This document shows positions 44,040 through 55,549 of a stretch of DNA of 64,000 nucleotides, in pieces; the stretch's first letter is position 1, and every line of letters starts with the position of its first letter. The stretch lies in the NCBI RefSeq assembly GCF_000143415.4, contig NW_003314267.1, forward strand, positions 1,952,185-2,016,184, given 5' to 3'. This DNA comes from Selaginella moellendorffii (lineage: Eukaryota > Streptophyta > Lycopodiopsida > Selaginellales > Selaginellaceae). Position numbers and translations under genes: made by a program. The notes under the pieces are model-generated. The model was not told where the DNA came from and did not search any database. It worked only from the letters and a program-made list of their open reading frames with translations.

Positions 44040-45888
44040 CGCATAGGAAAATTGATTTTTATTACACCATTTCTTTGTCCACAACTGAGGATAAAAAATA
44101 TAAATAAAATATTTAACGTTTAAATGGCCACAAAAGGGCTCATCATTGGATTTATCGCATCTCCCATTTTTTCAGGGATGTAAATAAAATATTCTTGTAT
44201 TGTCCAACTATTGTATAATCTCCCATTATTAAGAAACAGAAGATGGAATCATCAATAGATAAAATAAGGGAGCATTTCTAAAATACCCTTAAAATGTGTT
44301 TCTTTTCTATAAAGGACAAAGTGAATATTATTTTAAAATATTGGTTTTATTATTTCACAGGTTGGTCTGTTAACCTTAAAAAATAATTTTTACTCTTAAG
44401 AAGGGTCTTATTTTCTTTCAGTTGTACAACATTGTTTTCTTGGGACCACACAATATACATAGAGCATTCTTTATATTCATTTGATACATTAGTTAAGCTG
44501 ACTATGCAAAAACAGTTGCAACCTTTTTTTATATAATTCTAAAAATAATCCATTTTTTAATCTAAATGGCTAATTCACAACAATTTTCTAGCTAATTACT
44601 AATTACATGGCTATAATTGTATTAGCCCCATAATTTTATCAGTCAAAACAGATTATAACATTGAAATTCCATCTTCTCCTAGAGGTTCTTTAAATTCATA
44701 CTAGAAATACCAGCAAATGCTAAGATGCATATCAATATACAAATATGAGTTACAAAGGTCATTAAAAAGACCTCTTTGTATATTATAGAGATCTTGTATA
44801 AGCTGTATACTTTAATGTAAAACTAAAAAGAGTCTGGAAACACGAGATGTCCTTGGGGTATGGTGTTTTGAATTTTATTTTCTATCTTGAATGGGATTTC
44901 TATGTTTAATAGCTTAAGTGTGATGCGTGGGTTGTAAGGTCTTCTCTCCTTTGATTGGCCACAACACAATCTAACAATCTAAAACTATTGATAAAGCATT
45001 TTTTAGAATAACGTGTCATAGTGATATATTCCTTAAGAGAATAAGAATTACAACATTTTTAGGTAAGAGTTTGTATGGTGGAAGACTAGAAGGTGTAATA
45101 GAATTAAAAAATTCAACTAAATTTTTTTCTGGATGTTCAATATCAACATAATCACACCATAAGTGCATATATCACTTTGCAATTAAGAGACTACAATATC
45201 ATTGATTGGGATATATCAATTAAGTGGGGCAAATATTACTTTGTTAACTGCACTATAAGGATTTGAAATATGAAGCAATGATGGGTAAAAAAAATGATAA
45301 TAGAGGCTATATAATAAGACTGTAAAGTTGGTAAATTAAATAGTTATTACCACCAATTTAAAGCACCAAATGATTTATTTTCAGTAAGTCTTATATTTAT
45401 TTTAAAGTTAGTTTTCTTAAATTTTGGTATAATCTAATTAGTTTTACAAAATATAAAATAAATTTATACTTTAACAATTAGTAGTGTTTGTCCAAAGTCT
45501 CCCTCTAAAAGGTAATTTAGAATTTTAAAGATAGTTTAATATTTGATCAATAGCAAAAAAAAATGTATAGATCTTGTAAATATGATAATTTTATTCCTTT
45601 TAATTATACATGATACTATGGTTTTCATTATAAAATGATTATATTTTGTTAATAGTTTAACATTTGTTAAACAAATTTTAATTTAACATGTTGCCATATG
45701 GTAATTTTATAATCCATCTTGGTCATTGGAATTTAAATCAATTTTTACTGACACAAATCTATAGATATTTAACTATTATTTAAAGTAATTTCGTAATTTA
45801 ATTGTATTAACTTTGGCAATATATACCACAGCTTTCGTTTGAAATAAATACATGTAGATACAGAATGATTATTCAGTGAATGAACAGG
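44040..45888. other. AT-rich intergenic DNA
   Basis: I see no gene, tRNA or clear repeat structure. Only short closed frames in AT-rich sequence are present. Confidence 0.6.
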
Positions 45889-46717
45889 CTATAAATTTTT
45901 ACACCCTCTGTTCTTTTCCCACTCTTTGGTTGGATGATAATTTAACAAGCGGAGTTCTTCTTCGGCCCTTGCAAGCTTCGTTCTATTGCTGTTCTGTACA
46001 GTGAAAAGCTCGAGGAATGTCAAAAGCCAGTCTCTACACATGAAAACTTACAAGATTCCTTTGCAGCCTCTGCATTTGTTCCCTGCAAACTTTAACCTCC
46101 ATTTCGAGATTGTGCCTGTGACTGTCTGGATCCACCAATTGCTGCTGCTGTATCACTTGCTGGTGTCGAGTTCTTACCGCTTGCGGTTGCCAGATTTGAA
46201 GAGCAGTCGAGGCTTGCCTGCACTGACATAAGTGGTCTTTCTTTCTCAATCCAAAGCCATTACCTTGCATTGTCTGCTCTGATTAGTTCTCTACTTGCTA
46301 ATGCCACTCTCCTCTTCTCAAGCACAAAATCTCGTGCCAAAGTCTTGTACTCCCTCTGGAGCAGCAAGATCTGGCTCTGGATCCTCAGCATACGCCGGTT
46401 ATAATCGTTCTGTCTGGAGAGTTTGATCCTTCCATACCTGGAGAAGAAAAAATGAAAATTTTCTCAAGAGCTAGGCTAGGAGAAGCTCACCTTGTTGCAA
46501 ATCGCCTCTTCCACGCCACCGCTGTCTCTCCTTCTGTCATGCTACTGCTGCTGCCCAGCTCCTGGTCCCAAAGCAGCCTCCAAATGCAATCCAATTCACT
46601 CACGCGTCGCAGCGCCCGGCACGCCATCGAGATCAAACACACATCCCTGTAATCCAGCCGCGATCGCTCCACGGCGCCAAGGATCACTCGCTGCCAGAGC
46701 TCGTCTGGAAGATCCAT
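45889..46717 (-). CDS. SKIP24: F-box protein, SKIP24-like
   Basis: Exons on the minus strand: 46717-46491, 46437-46264, 46217-46052, 45993-45889 (672 nt, 223 aa). The N-terminus MDLPDELWQRVILGAVERSR ... ISMACRALRRVSELDCIWR is an F-box. The rest is a predicted coiled coil: RQNDYNRRMLRIQSQILLLQ, then REYKTLARDFVLEKRRVAL, a Gln-rich part (QVIQQQQLVDP), and RAEEELRLLNYHP at the end. This order matches plant SKIP24, a putative substrate adaptor of SCF ubiquitin ligases. The third acceptor was chosen at GTGCAG because it gives the family-like AS(T)ALQIWQP sequence; an acceptor 5 nt upstream gives an unrelated frame. The gene is divergent from the reading frame at 46816. Confidence 0.85.
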
Positions 46718-46815
46718 AATCGAAGAGCCCTAACATTTCAAAGGGTTAAAAAAGTGCCAAGGGGAAAAAGATCTTTAGGGTTTAAAGAAAATTAACGCGG
46801 AATTTTCTTAGGGTT

Positions 46816-47339
46816 TTGGGATATTGGAGGGTGGTGGAGCAGCGATTATTTTGTGCGGAATTCAAGGAAGAGTGGCTGACGTCCAATCCACCTACAGGGC
46901 GGGCAAAGAAGGATCTTGAGGAGGAGCTGGAAATTGCTGGCAATCTCAAGGTTGCTGTTCAGACTGGGGAGAGCACTTACCGCTTTCGAACCAACACAGT
47001 CGGGCAGCCTGACCTGTTTGTCAAGGGCGCAATAGATCGGCCTCTCATCGTTGGAATTGTCGACTTCCATCATGCTGTAGAAGAAGCTGTAAGGTCTGGC
47101 TTGGGTTTCCTTGTTCGTGAACTCATCCATGTTACAGGAGGCTTTTTACGTACATGATGATCACCGGTGCTTGTTTTGGTGTGGTCGTGGATGCTGGATC
47201 CATCCAGTATGCCAAGATGAGTCAAAGAGACACGCTCCAACTTTACCTGTTCGCTCCGGTCGGCACTCGGTTTTCTGCTTCAGCTGGCAAGAGACGAACC
47301 TGAACCTCCACAGCAGTCGATTGGTGATTACGCGCTAAG
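46816..47339 (+). other. Unrecognised coding-like region, start unclear
   Basis: An open frame of 113 codons (46816-47157) contains VKGAIDRPLIVGIVDFHHAV and lacks an internal ATG. A possible intron (GTAAGGTCTGG near 47090 to TTACAG near 47138) would join it to a Cys-rich frame. A separate ATG frame at 47156 reads MITGACFGVVVDAGSIQYAK ... LYLFAPVGTRFSASAGK. I do not recognise the family. A telo-box-like AGGGTTTTGGG precedes it, suggesting a promoter. It may be a partial or broken gene. Confidence 0.3.
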
Positions 47340-47423
47340 CTTATCCAAGCTCACGCCCAGGGATTCTCGAGTGGTGGAAAGCTTCAAGTCCAGCACAGGT
47401 CATGTCATTCAATCGTTCAAGAC

Positions 47424-47905
47424 ATGGTGAATCTCAGCTTTGAAGACTTGGAGGATGTCTCTTGCAAGTGGCAGAGAGACGCTAAGTCATCTGTCGTCTC
47501 CGCCAAGTACAAGCAGCAGCCGGTGGTTCTCAAGGTGCGGGACTTGACTACTCCCTGGCTTCTGGGCGTGGAGACGTACCTCCTTAAGAGGTGGACGCGT
47601 ACAAGACGCTCCACACACTGCAGGCACGCTCCACGCCTAGTCTCGTGGGACTTCTTGTGTGGGACAATGTTCGCCTGAGACCCCTGGCGTGAATCCTGGC
47701 AAGAGCCTCATAGGCAGGAGCAAGTGCTGCTTGTATGTCTCGCACGCTAAACATCAAGTAGCTACTCAGAGGCCAACCTTCGTCGCTGGACGGGGACTTG
47801 ACGCCTCTCAAGATCCTCCTCAGAAGAGGAAGCAGCAGCAGCCAGTTTCTTGGGTTAAGATCATTGGCTTCTCCTCTGCTTCCTACGTCCATGTTGCTGA
47901 AGGGG
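47424..47905 (+). pseudogene. Protein-kinase-like remnant (tentative)
   Basis: The first frame reads VVSAKYKQQPVVLKVRDLTT, like a kinase beta-3 strand with its Lys (VVLKV). Across frame changes one then reads STPSLVGLLVWDNVRLRPLA, GDLTPLKILL (like the catalytic loop) and VKIIGFSSASYV (where DFG would be expected). At least two frameshifts and two stops interrupt it. The kinase assignment rests on motif order only. Confidence 0.35.
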
Positions 47906-47909
47906 GGAG

Positions 47910-48387
47910 ATGGCTAAGCTTCATCAATGTTTCGAGGAGGTCTTCGAGTTCGTTCAGGCGGGAGGAGGGCATGGCAGTGGATCGCTTCCGCCTTTCTTTG
48001 CAGAAAAGCTCGTCGATTGTCCACAATTTCCCAAGATTCGAGATCTTCTCAACGCGTACGTGAATGTTCCAATCGTAGGTACATGTGTGCTTGGTTTTCA
48101 GGTTGGGTGTCAACCTGCAAGGAGATGACGACGAGTCGTTATCCAAGACGGAGCATCTGAAGCGTCTGATTTGTAAGCTCACGTCTCTCCTGCCGTGTTC
48201 ATGCTTTTTGATCCGTGTTTTCAGGTTGTCTCACGACTTCAAAGAGTACACATGCTGCTCGATGCGTTGACGGCTCTGGTCGACAACCCGAAACTCCTTG
48301 AAGAGGAGCTTCGCTTCGATGGGCTCATGAGGTTCCTCGCAGATGAAGAAAAGAAACATATGAAAGGCGGCAGCGTACTTGCATAAT
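47910..48387 (+). other. Unrecognised small gene or gene end
   Basis: ATG at 47910 starts MAKLHQCFEEVFEFVQAGGG ... FPKIRDLLNA. A GT-AG intron (48057-48101) joins it to LGVNLQGDDDESLSKTEHLK. The last open part reads VVSRLQRVHMLLDALTALVD ... EEKKHMKGGSVLA and ends at TAA 48385-48387. The second junction does not keep the frame with the splice sites I can see, so there is either an indel or a splice I missed. The product is helical and charged, with no known motif. Confidence 0.35.
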
Positions 48388-48476
48388 GCATGATCCAGTC
48401 TAGCAAAAGCGCGTATCAATCAAGTTCCTCACTGTTCTAACAGATGTTTTTTTATTCTTCACCTTTTGTTGTTTGC

Positions 48477-48860
48477 AATGGCCACCGCTGCTGCTGGCGC
48501 TGCTGCTACCACGCCCACCTGCGGCTGCACTGCGGGGTGTGCTTGTGGGAATCCATGCCCATAGATCTTGATTGATCGACAAATCCTTGGATCACGGATG
48601 TGCAGCAATGGGTGCTGCTGGACGAAGGTTGTTTTCCTATCGATTAAATGCTGGTTTGGCAACTCCTTTGATCCTGTGCTAGTGGCCACGACGGAGTTTT
48701 CTGCGAATGCGGTGAGAACTGCAAGTGTGAGACATGCACCTGTGGCCTCAGGCGAGCCCTTCTGCAAGTGCGGCCGGACGTGCAGTTGCGAGACTTTGCT
48801 CTTGCCCCAAGCCAGTGCAAGGTTGATGGACTCAAGAGAGATTTTTTTGCAATTTTTTGC
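48477..48860 (+). other. Metallothionein-like Cys-rich locus, possibly broken
   Basis: ATG at 48477 gives TCGCTAGCACGNPCP, six Cys in CxC/CxxxC spacing. Further on, across a possible intron (48637 to about 48681), another frame reads FCECGENCKCETCTCG. A shifted frame then reads EPFCKCGRTCSCET. These Cys patterns resemble plant metallothioneins, which bind Zn and Cu in the cytosol. The pieces are not in one frame with obvious splice sites, so this may be an intron-split gene or a decayed one. Confidence 0.4.
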
Positions 48861-49254
48861 CGAACAATATTTTGCAAGTTTTGCTTTGAGAAATAAATCC
48901 TTGACCATAGTTTTATAATTTCAATGCTTTAGATCCTCGATCTTTTGATGAAGAACTGGAACAACGCTCGCTTGTTGTCATCCAGCTTTCTATACTTCTA
49001 AAATCTCTTCCAACGAGGAGATCTTCCATTACCATCATCACGTCCGAAAATCAAAACTCTCCAAAACTGAAAAAGAGAGACATTTTCTCTTCTCTATGGC
49101 CTGTGACTATTGGCAAAGAAACGGCAAAGAAGCTGGTCCGGAGTGCTCACCAAGAGGAAGCCATGTTTTCTTGTGAGGCTAAGCGTTTTTTAAAAATCAC
49201 TCCATAGTAACATTGTGTGTCCTTTTATCCTTAACGTTTGGAACCAAGTTTTTT

Positions 49255-49827
49255 TCATTCCAGCAATCCATAAACCAACACTTTTGATTCCTCCTCCCAA
49301 GGTATTTCCACTTCTATTGTTCGTTGCCTATGTGGTCGGCCACTGGGCAGTCTATCTGGACGTTGTTTCGGGCCTGGATATGGAATTGACTCCTCCCATC
49401 CCTCCATTCCTGGAACTATCCACAACTCATTTTCCTGTCGACTATCCAAGTATTGGAAGATTTCAGGCTCCATGCCTGGAAATAGCAATTTGTTGACATC
49501 TTCCCAAATGTAAGGATGCTCCTTTGGGTGTTGATCAACTCTGTAGATACTAAATCTCACCTCCTCCACCTTGTCAAACACGCCTGCCAGCCACAAAATC
49601 CTCAAAGAGCACAACATTTGCAAGGTGTCTTCATCCATGCCAGTCTCCCAGCGCTGGATTTCAAAGTTGTAGCCCTTCCAGTTGGTCTCCATGGTGATGG
49701 CAAGAGCGCGTTCGTTTTTGTGGTAGTGTATCCGTCCCCACAGTGCTACAAACTTTTCAACTATCAAATCTTGAGCTTCAGCCGGGAGGCTTGAGAGATG
49801 CTCAATAAACATTTTTTCGCTCTCCAT
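49255..49827 (-). CDS. Unrecognised protein, 190 aa
   Basis: A single open frame runs from ATG 49825-49827 to 49255. It begins MESEKMFIEHLSSLPAEAQD and is rich in Glu and Trp (ERALAITMETNWKGYNFEIQ; WETGMDEDTLQMLCSLRILW). A Pro/Arg-rich tail follows (YPGPKQRPDRLPSGRPH). No signal peptide or membrane segment is visible. Codon use looks coding, but no family is recognised; it could be lineage-specific. Confidence 0.45.
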   Translation of the reverse strand: MESEKMFIEHLSSLPAEAQDLIVEKFVALWGRIHYHKNERALAITMETNWKGYNFEIQRWETGMDEDTLQMLCSLRILWLAGVFDKVEEVRFSIYRVDQHPKEHPYIWEDVNKLLFPGMEPEIFQYLDSRQENELWIVPGMEGWEESIPYPGPKQRPDRLPSGRPHRQRTIEVEIPWEEESKVLVYGLLE

Positions 49828-50089
49828 TGAAATTAATAAAACCTAAACCTTTTGAGCATTTAAATAGCGTAAAGGCTTAGCAAAAGGTGACATAACTAAT
49901 ATCCCTTTTTACATTGTTAAGTAAGTAAGCTAATGTTTGATTTTTGTAGTAATAATATACATGCGATGGAAGAAGACATCGATCCCAATTTCAAAATTTG
50001 TTGCTCGGAGCCATAAGGCTTCAGGAACTTCCCTCCACTGTGCAGCCTCAGCATCATTAGGTGACACGTACAAGTTTATGCCAAAGAAG

Positions 50090-50215
50090 TCATTTCAGAG
50101 CCAAGTTAAAAGATGTTCCAAAAACTGCATTTCAAACAAGGATGGGTTACTACAAGTTTTTAGTGAGGCCATTTAATTTGACAAAACCTCTTGAGCTTGG
50201 GTTCCAGAAGGAACC
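50090..50215 (+). pseudogene. Small gypsy reverse-transcriptase fragment
   Basis: One frame reads DVPKTAFQTRMGYYKFLVRP, then FNLTKPLEL. This corresponds to the RT block usually written KTAFRT..GHYEFLVMPFGLTNAP. The flanks are unrelated, so it is an isolated fragment just upstream of the AAA-ATPase remnant. Confidence 0.6.
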
Positions 50216-50395
50216 AGACGTGGCATGGAACGATCTGGTTGAGGATCATGATGGAGCCCATGAGAGATCCGGATGTGATACCATCGCCATCTTGCTCGGC
50301 TGCTGCTGCAAGAATGAGAGTAACGCGTCGCTCTTATTTTGGTGTTGGCGTGAAGATGAAGCCACAACGAAGCTAGCTCCCGCGTATTTTCTTGT

Positions 50396-51243
50396 AGAGA
50401 AAATCTCGTGACTGCGACGCTCACGACGCTCAAAGAACTGTGTCATCCAAGGGGTGGGAGACGGAGCTCTCGATCCCCGAGTACGTCCGCAACAACACCC
50501 AAACAGGATCCACTAGCAAGCCGAATCGCAACCTCACCAGGGGCGAGCCATTAGAGGACAAGTGCAAAGGCGTCACATTCTCCTGGGTCTTCAACGTCAT
50601 GGAGCCCTCCACCAGTGGACGCTTCAGCTATTTCGATCGAAGCGGAGGAACACACCGAGAGTACGTTGTCCAACCAAGTTCACAGGAGGCACAAGTATAT
50701 ACTCTTGCCGGAGTACATGAGGGAAGTCATCAAGCTCGGCGAGAGTTTGAAGCGACAGAACCAAGACCGGCAGCTCTACACCAACATAACTCGGACGACT
50801 GGGGTTACATGGACGCCACGAGCCTGGCGCTGGATCCCGAGCTCAAAAACAAGATCATCTAGGACCTGGAGTCGTTCATGGCTAGCAAGAAGTTCTTTAG
50901 CAGGGTAGGGAGAGCTTGGAAGCGTATCTCTTGTATGGGCCTCCGGGGACGGGGAAGTCGTCACTCATCGCGGCCATAGCGAACTACACGCAGTACGATG
51001 ACTACGATATGGAGCTGACTGAGGTAAAGAGAAATGCCCGACTTGAGGAAGCTGCTCATGGGGATTTCCAACAAGGCGATCATCGTGATCGAGGACATCG
51101 ACTGCTCTCTGGAGCTCAAGAAGAGGGGGAAGCCAGCGCCATAGGAAGAAACCAAGAAGAGAGATAGAGAGCCCGAGAAAAAAGTTAAGAAAAGAGCAGC
51201 AGGTCATCCCCGACAGAAAGTGATTGAGGCACTGCAGGATCGA
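50396..51243 (+). pseudogene. BCS1-like / AAA-ATPase pseudogene
   Basis: Traces of the plant ASD/BCS1-like AAA-ATPase family appear in order across three frames: CKGVTFSWVFNVMEP, YMREVIKLGESLKRQNQDRQ, ALDPELKNKII then DLESFMASKKFFSRVGRAWK, Walker A YLLYGPPGTGKSSLIAAIAN, and Walker B AIIVIEDIDCSLELKKRG. A frameshift lies directly before Walker A (about 50925), another near 51045, and a stop near 50863. The region after Walker B, including the sensor motifs, is missing. Confidence 0.75.
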
Positions 51244-51514
51244 AAGGAGCAGGCTGCAAAGAAAGAGGGAGAAAGAGGAAAGAAGTATAACACAATTGCT
51301 GTCCTTTTCTTACTATGCATCACTACAAAGATAAAAAAAACGCACTTAGATCCGAAAAGAGCGATAGTCTGCTGCGACACAAAAGCCGCAAGGTCGCTTG
51401 TTGGCATTTTTGAGAGCTCAAAAATCAATGCAAGTGTGGTCAGATAAGTCTTAAGAGCCCTAACATTTCAAAAGGTTAAAAGTGAAAAAGGTTTTAGGGT
51501 TTAAAGACACCACC

Positions 51515-52795
51515 ATGGCTGTGGAGGATTACGCTGCTAGTCTCGACTCGATCCAGGCAGCTAGGAATCGCATCCAGGGCCAAATCCGCGTGACTCAGGT
51601 GATTACGTCGTCGTCGCTCGATGCGCTCGCCGGGAGGAGCTTGTTCTTCAAATGCGAGCTATTCCAACGCGGGTAAAATCCTTTCTTTCGCTTTTCCAGT
51701 GTAGAGTTCTCCTCTTGGTTCTTCCTCCAGTGGCGCATTTAAGATCAGAGGCGCCTCCAATGCGATCTTCTCTCTCTCGGACGATCAAGCCGAGAGAGGA
51801 GTCGTGACGCACAGCAGGTAAGAAGATCGAGCTTCCATTCCTTGTCGATGTTCTTTTAGTTTTTGTTCTTGAGTGTTTCTAGATCGTTGCAGTGGCAACC
51901 ACGCGGCGGCGCTTGCTCTTGCGGCCAAGCTACGAGGAATTCCAGCGCACATCGTCGTGCCTCGAAATGCTCCAAAGTGTAAAGTCGAGAATGTGGAGCG
52001 CTATGGAGGGAAGATCTCGTGGTGCGATCCAAGCGTTGAGTCGAGAGAGGCCGTGTGTGCCTCCGTGAAGAGCAAAACCAATGCGGTTCTCGTCCATCCT
52101 TTCAACGATCCACAAGTTATCAGGTGTGAGTTTGACAATCTTCTTTCTCGCTGATGTTCTTGGAGTTTTCTTTTCCAGTGGTCAAGGCACTGTTGCTCTC
52201 GAGTTTCTTGAGCAAGTTCCGCAGCTCGATGTGATCATCGCTCCGATAAGTGGTAATGAACCTTGTTTTTTCTTCTTTGAGCCAGCTTAAATTTTCCATC
52301 TTTCGTTTGAAGGTGGTGGCTTGATATCTGGTATTTCCATCGCTGCAAAAGCGATCAAGCCCGAGATTAAAATTATCGCCGCCGAGCCAACCGGTGCTGA
52401 TGATGCCGCGCGTTCCAAAGCAGCCAATTCAGTGCAGACGAACAAACAGACTTGCACCATAGCAGATGGACTGCGAGCATCGCTTGGATCTCTCACTTGG
52501 TATTTCAGTTACGTGATATCTTTCCAGGTCTAAAAATGCTTCCTTTAGGCCCATCGTTCGTGATTTTGTGGATGAAGTCGTGACCGTCGACGACTCCGCA
52601 ATCATCGAAGCAATGAAGATGTGCTACGAGAGGCTCAAAGTTGTAGTGGAGCCGAGCGGGGCCATCGGTCTAGCGGTGGTTTTGTCTGATAAGTTCCGCT
52701 CGAATCCGGCTGTCAAGCATTGCACCAACGTTGGGATCGTTCTTTCCGGTGGGAACTGTGATCTCACAGGACTTTGGGAGTCCCTTCCCAACTAG
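51515..52795 (+). CDS. SR: Serine racemase (PLP fold type II)
   Basis: Exons: 51515-51672, 51731-51817, 51893-52123, 52179-52252, 52313-52499, 52549-52795 (984 nt, 327 aa). The enzyme interconverts L- and D-serine and can also dehydrate serine. The PLP Lys lies in GAFKIRGASN. The substrate loop is SSGNHAAALA, the phosphate-binding glycine loop is SGGGLISG, and the C-terminal part includes VEPSGAIGLAVVL and VLSGGNCDL. The length matches plant and animal serine racemases rather than the longer biosynthetic threonine deaminases with regulatory domains. A telo-box-like TTTTAGGGTTTAAAG lies 10-25 bp before the ATG. The gene converges on the acyltransferase-like gene, 204 bp between stops. Confidence 0.92.
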
Positions 52796-52999
52796 ACCAA
52801 GTTCTCTATTCCAATGTAAGGCTTTTCAATGTTTTCTTTTCATTCCTGACGTGTTCCTCTTTCTCTTCCACTTTAAGTATGGCGTTGCGTTGAATCTTGG
52901 GCAACCAGGAATAGGAAGAGTACAAGTCACGTATGACAACGATGAATTGGTAAGCACTCAGTGGTGTTTTCTGTCTGAAACTCTTTTACCCCACCTAAC

Positions 53000-55002
53000 T
53001 TAGCTTTCGTGCTGTGACTTCAGAATTTCCATCATGTCATCCACGACCTTGCGTATTTGCTCGCGCGAGTGCAGCGGAGCAGGATAAACAACATTGCAGT
53101 GGAGGCAGCCGTCCCGGATGGAATCAAACAGTGCAAGCGAGGGTCCAACTCCGTGCACGGAAGCACAGCCGACGTAGTCCTCCAGACCAAGCGTGTGTTT
53201 CGTCTCCTCCTCCGACTCGTCAGCTATGACATCCTGGAAGACAACCATGAGAGACGTCCTCAAGGTCCCGGAAGGCGTGAGGTTCGGGTGCTGCAAGGCC
53301 TGGAACATGAGATAGTTGATATCTCCCATGTCGGTGAAGTGCTTGCGGTTCTTTATGGCGTTGGAAAAAGAGTCGGAGCATCGCCTAGACAGGTCCCAGA
53401 AGCCCGTGTCTTGGTTCACGTGATGCGTGTTCAAGATGGCCGAATGGTAGAATCCTGGATGGATGGAGCAAAGCAGGCTTTTAGAAAGGAAAACGAAGTC
53501 ACGGGAACAGGAAGTTTTGGTTTGACAACGTACCAGCAGTGGATCGTGAGAGCGAGTCAATGTGGTTGCGGCAGTCGACGAGGCCGATGATCGCAAAGTG
53601 CTCGGATCTATTGCCGAGTTGCTTGTAGATTGTGGTGGCCCTGAGTCCAGCAGCGACGAGAGCTCCAAACAGGTTGGTTTTCTCGAGAACGCAGCGCTAC
53701 AAGCACAGAAAAACGATCTAGGAGTGAGAACAAGATGGAAAGAAGAAAGAGGCTGGGAAGAAATTATTGCCAGGAACAAACGAGAAGACCGTAGCTTGGA
53801 AGAAATGATAGAGCCAAAAAAAGCTTCGCAACTGAAGAGAAGAACACCCGAGCAAGCAACCAAAACTATGAAAAACGATTCAGGAGTGAAAACAAGATCG
53901 AAAAGGAAAGAAGCTCGGAAGTAACTATTTCCAGGAAGAAAACATCAACATCGTGGAGACGCGAATTATCTGAGACAAGTGAGAGTTTCGCAGAGGCAGC
54001 AAGAAGATCGTAGCTTCGAAGTCAAGGAAGGAATGATAGAACATGAAAGCATGGAACAAGAAGATAATCTCTTGGAAGTCAAGGATAAATCCGAGAAAAC
54101 TACGCAACTCAAGAGAAGAACACCAGCAAGAAAAACTATGAACCAAGAAGGGAATTCAACTTCGCAACTCCAAGAGAACACCCAAGCAAAAAATACTATG
54201 GAACAAAGAAGATCACAGCTGGGAAGAACTCGAAAAGGATGGAAGAAGATCATACCTTTGTGAGGCTTTTGGTGTGCTCCAAGCTGAGAGAAGCTCGGAC
54301 GAGCTCCGTTCTCCTGGGCTCTTCAACGTTGTCAAAAGGAAGCAGTGCATGGCGCAGTGATCCCAGCGAGTAGCCCAGCAAATCCACGCCGTGAGCCCAA
54401 AAGGGCTTGTTCGCCTGGCCCCTGGGAATCGCGTCCTCGATCGAGACAAGCTCCTCCACTCCATCGCCATCTTTTCCTTCTTGCTCGTCATCACCCCTCA
54501 GGCGATGGAGGAATTCGGACATGATCACCGCGGCCGCGGCTCTATCGCACGCCGCGGTGTGGACTCTGATGACAAAGAGAGATTTCTCGCCCAGGCGGTG
54601 GAGGCGAGCGAAGAACACCGGCACTGGCGCGTCGCGATCCGTCCAGGGATTGGAATTCATCTCGGATTCGATCGTCTGGAGCAGCCAATCTTCGGGATCG
54701 TCGTCGCCATGCGCTAGCTCCTGGATCGCTACAGTGGCATTGGCATTCACCTGGAAGGCGGGCTTGTCGGGCTCGATCCACACCAGCTGCGAGAGGAGGC
54801 GCGGATGCCTGGCCAGGACGGCGTCGAGCGCGCATTGGAAGACGCCCACATTCACGGATCGGCAGAACAAGAGGCCGAGGACTGTGATTCCCGTGCCGCT
54901 TTCCACCGCGCGGCACCAATTGTGCTCCGTGGCGCCCAGGATTCGATTGAAAGGACCTTCCTCCAGCCGAGGCGGTCGTGAGGAGCTCTCCTCGTCCGCC
55001 AT
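53000..55002 (-). CDS. Condensation / CoA-dependent acyltransferase-like protein
   Basis: Exons on the minus strand: 55002-54256, 53696-53534, 53454-53000 (1,365 nt, 454 aa). The N-terminal half follows the chloramphenicol-acetyltransferase-like fold: LGATEHNWCRAVES, LDAVLARHPRLLSQLVWIEP, then IRVHTAACDRAAAAVIMSEF. The catalytic HHxxxDG motif of such enzymes reads HTAACDR, so the usual second His is Thr. The C-terminal half has LFGALVAAGLRATTIYKQ and YVGCASVHGVGPSLALFDSI. Substrates cannot be inferred, and the odd motif suggests altered or lost catalysis. Intron 1 is 559 bp, far longer than others in the window, and contains repeats. A possible N-terminal organelle signal is not evident. Confidence 0.7.
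53800..54210. repeat. Diverged repeats inside intron 1 of the acyltransferase-like gene
   Basis: Three copies of a ~50-nt unit begin CGCAACTCAAGAGAAGAACA (near 53828, 54097 and 54161). A related pair around AGGAGTGAGAACAAGAT occurs at about 53720 and 53883. The + strand is purine-rich throughout, so the transcribed strand of the intron is pyrimidine-rich. Confidence 0.7.
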
Positions 55003-55549
55003 AGCTAAAGTCGGGAAGATTAAACCTAATATTATAAAGTAGAACGTATGGTTTGCCTAAATGTTAGCTTCTTACCTTTAACATATAATAGTAAGGAAAT
55101 TTGTACCAATTTAGGGCTTGTACCATCCAAACCCCAAAAACAATGGAAGGTGAGTAAGAAGACTAAAATATATTCCTTTTGATTTGGGTGCATAAAATTT
55201 TCACTACAAGACAAAGGATTTTGATCTGATTTTTAGAGATCTGTTTGAGAAGGAGGTGGCAGGGAAGGTTAAAGCGGTGTTCAAAAAGTGTTTTTGGAAT
55301 CCTTAGTGGTGTGAGTGCATAAGCTTAGATTTTAATAAGGATTGGAGAGATTTATGGTTGGTTGTGGAAACACTTGAAAGAGCTCTAGAAGATGCTATTG
55401 TGATCCTCACACAAAGAAAATGTTTTTTTAAATATGTAAGTAATGTTAAATTTTTAGCTGAATATTATCGGCTATAATCTTACATTTATTTTTTAATCAA
55501 AGATAATGTTAAAAAATGCAATATCAAGATTGTTTTTTGGATATAATTA

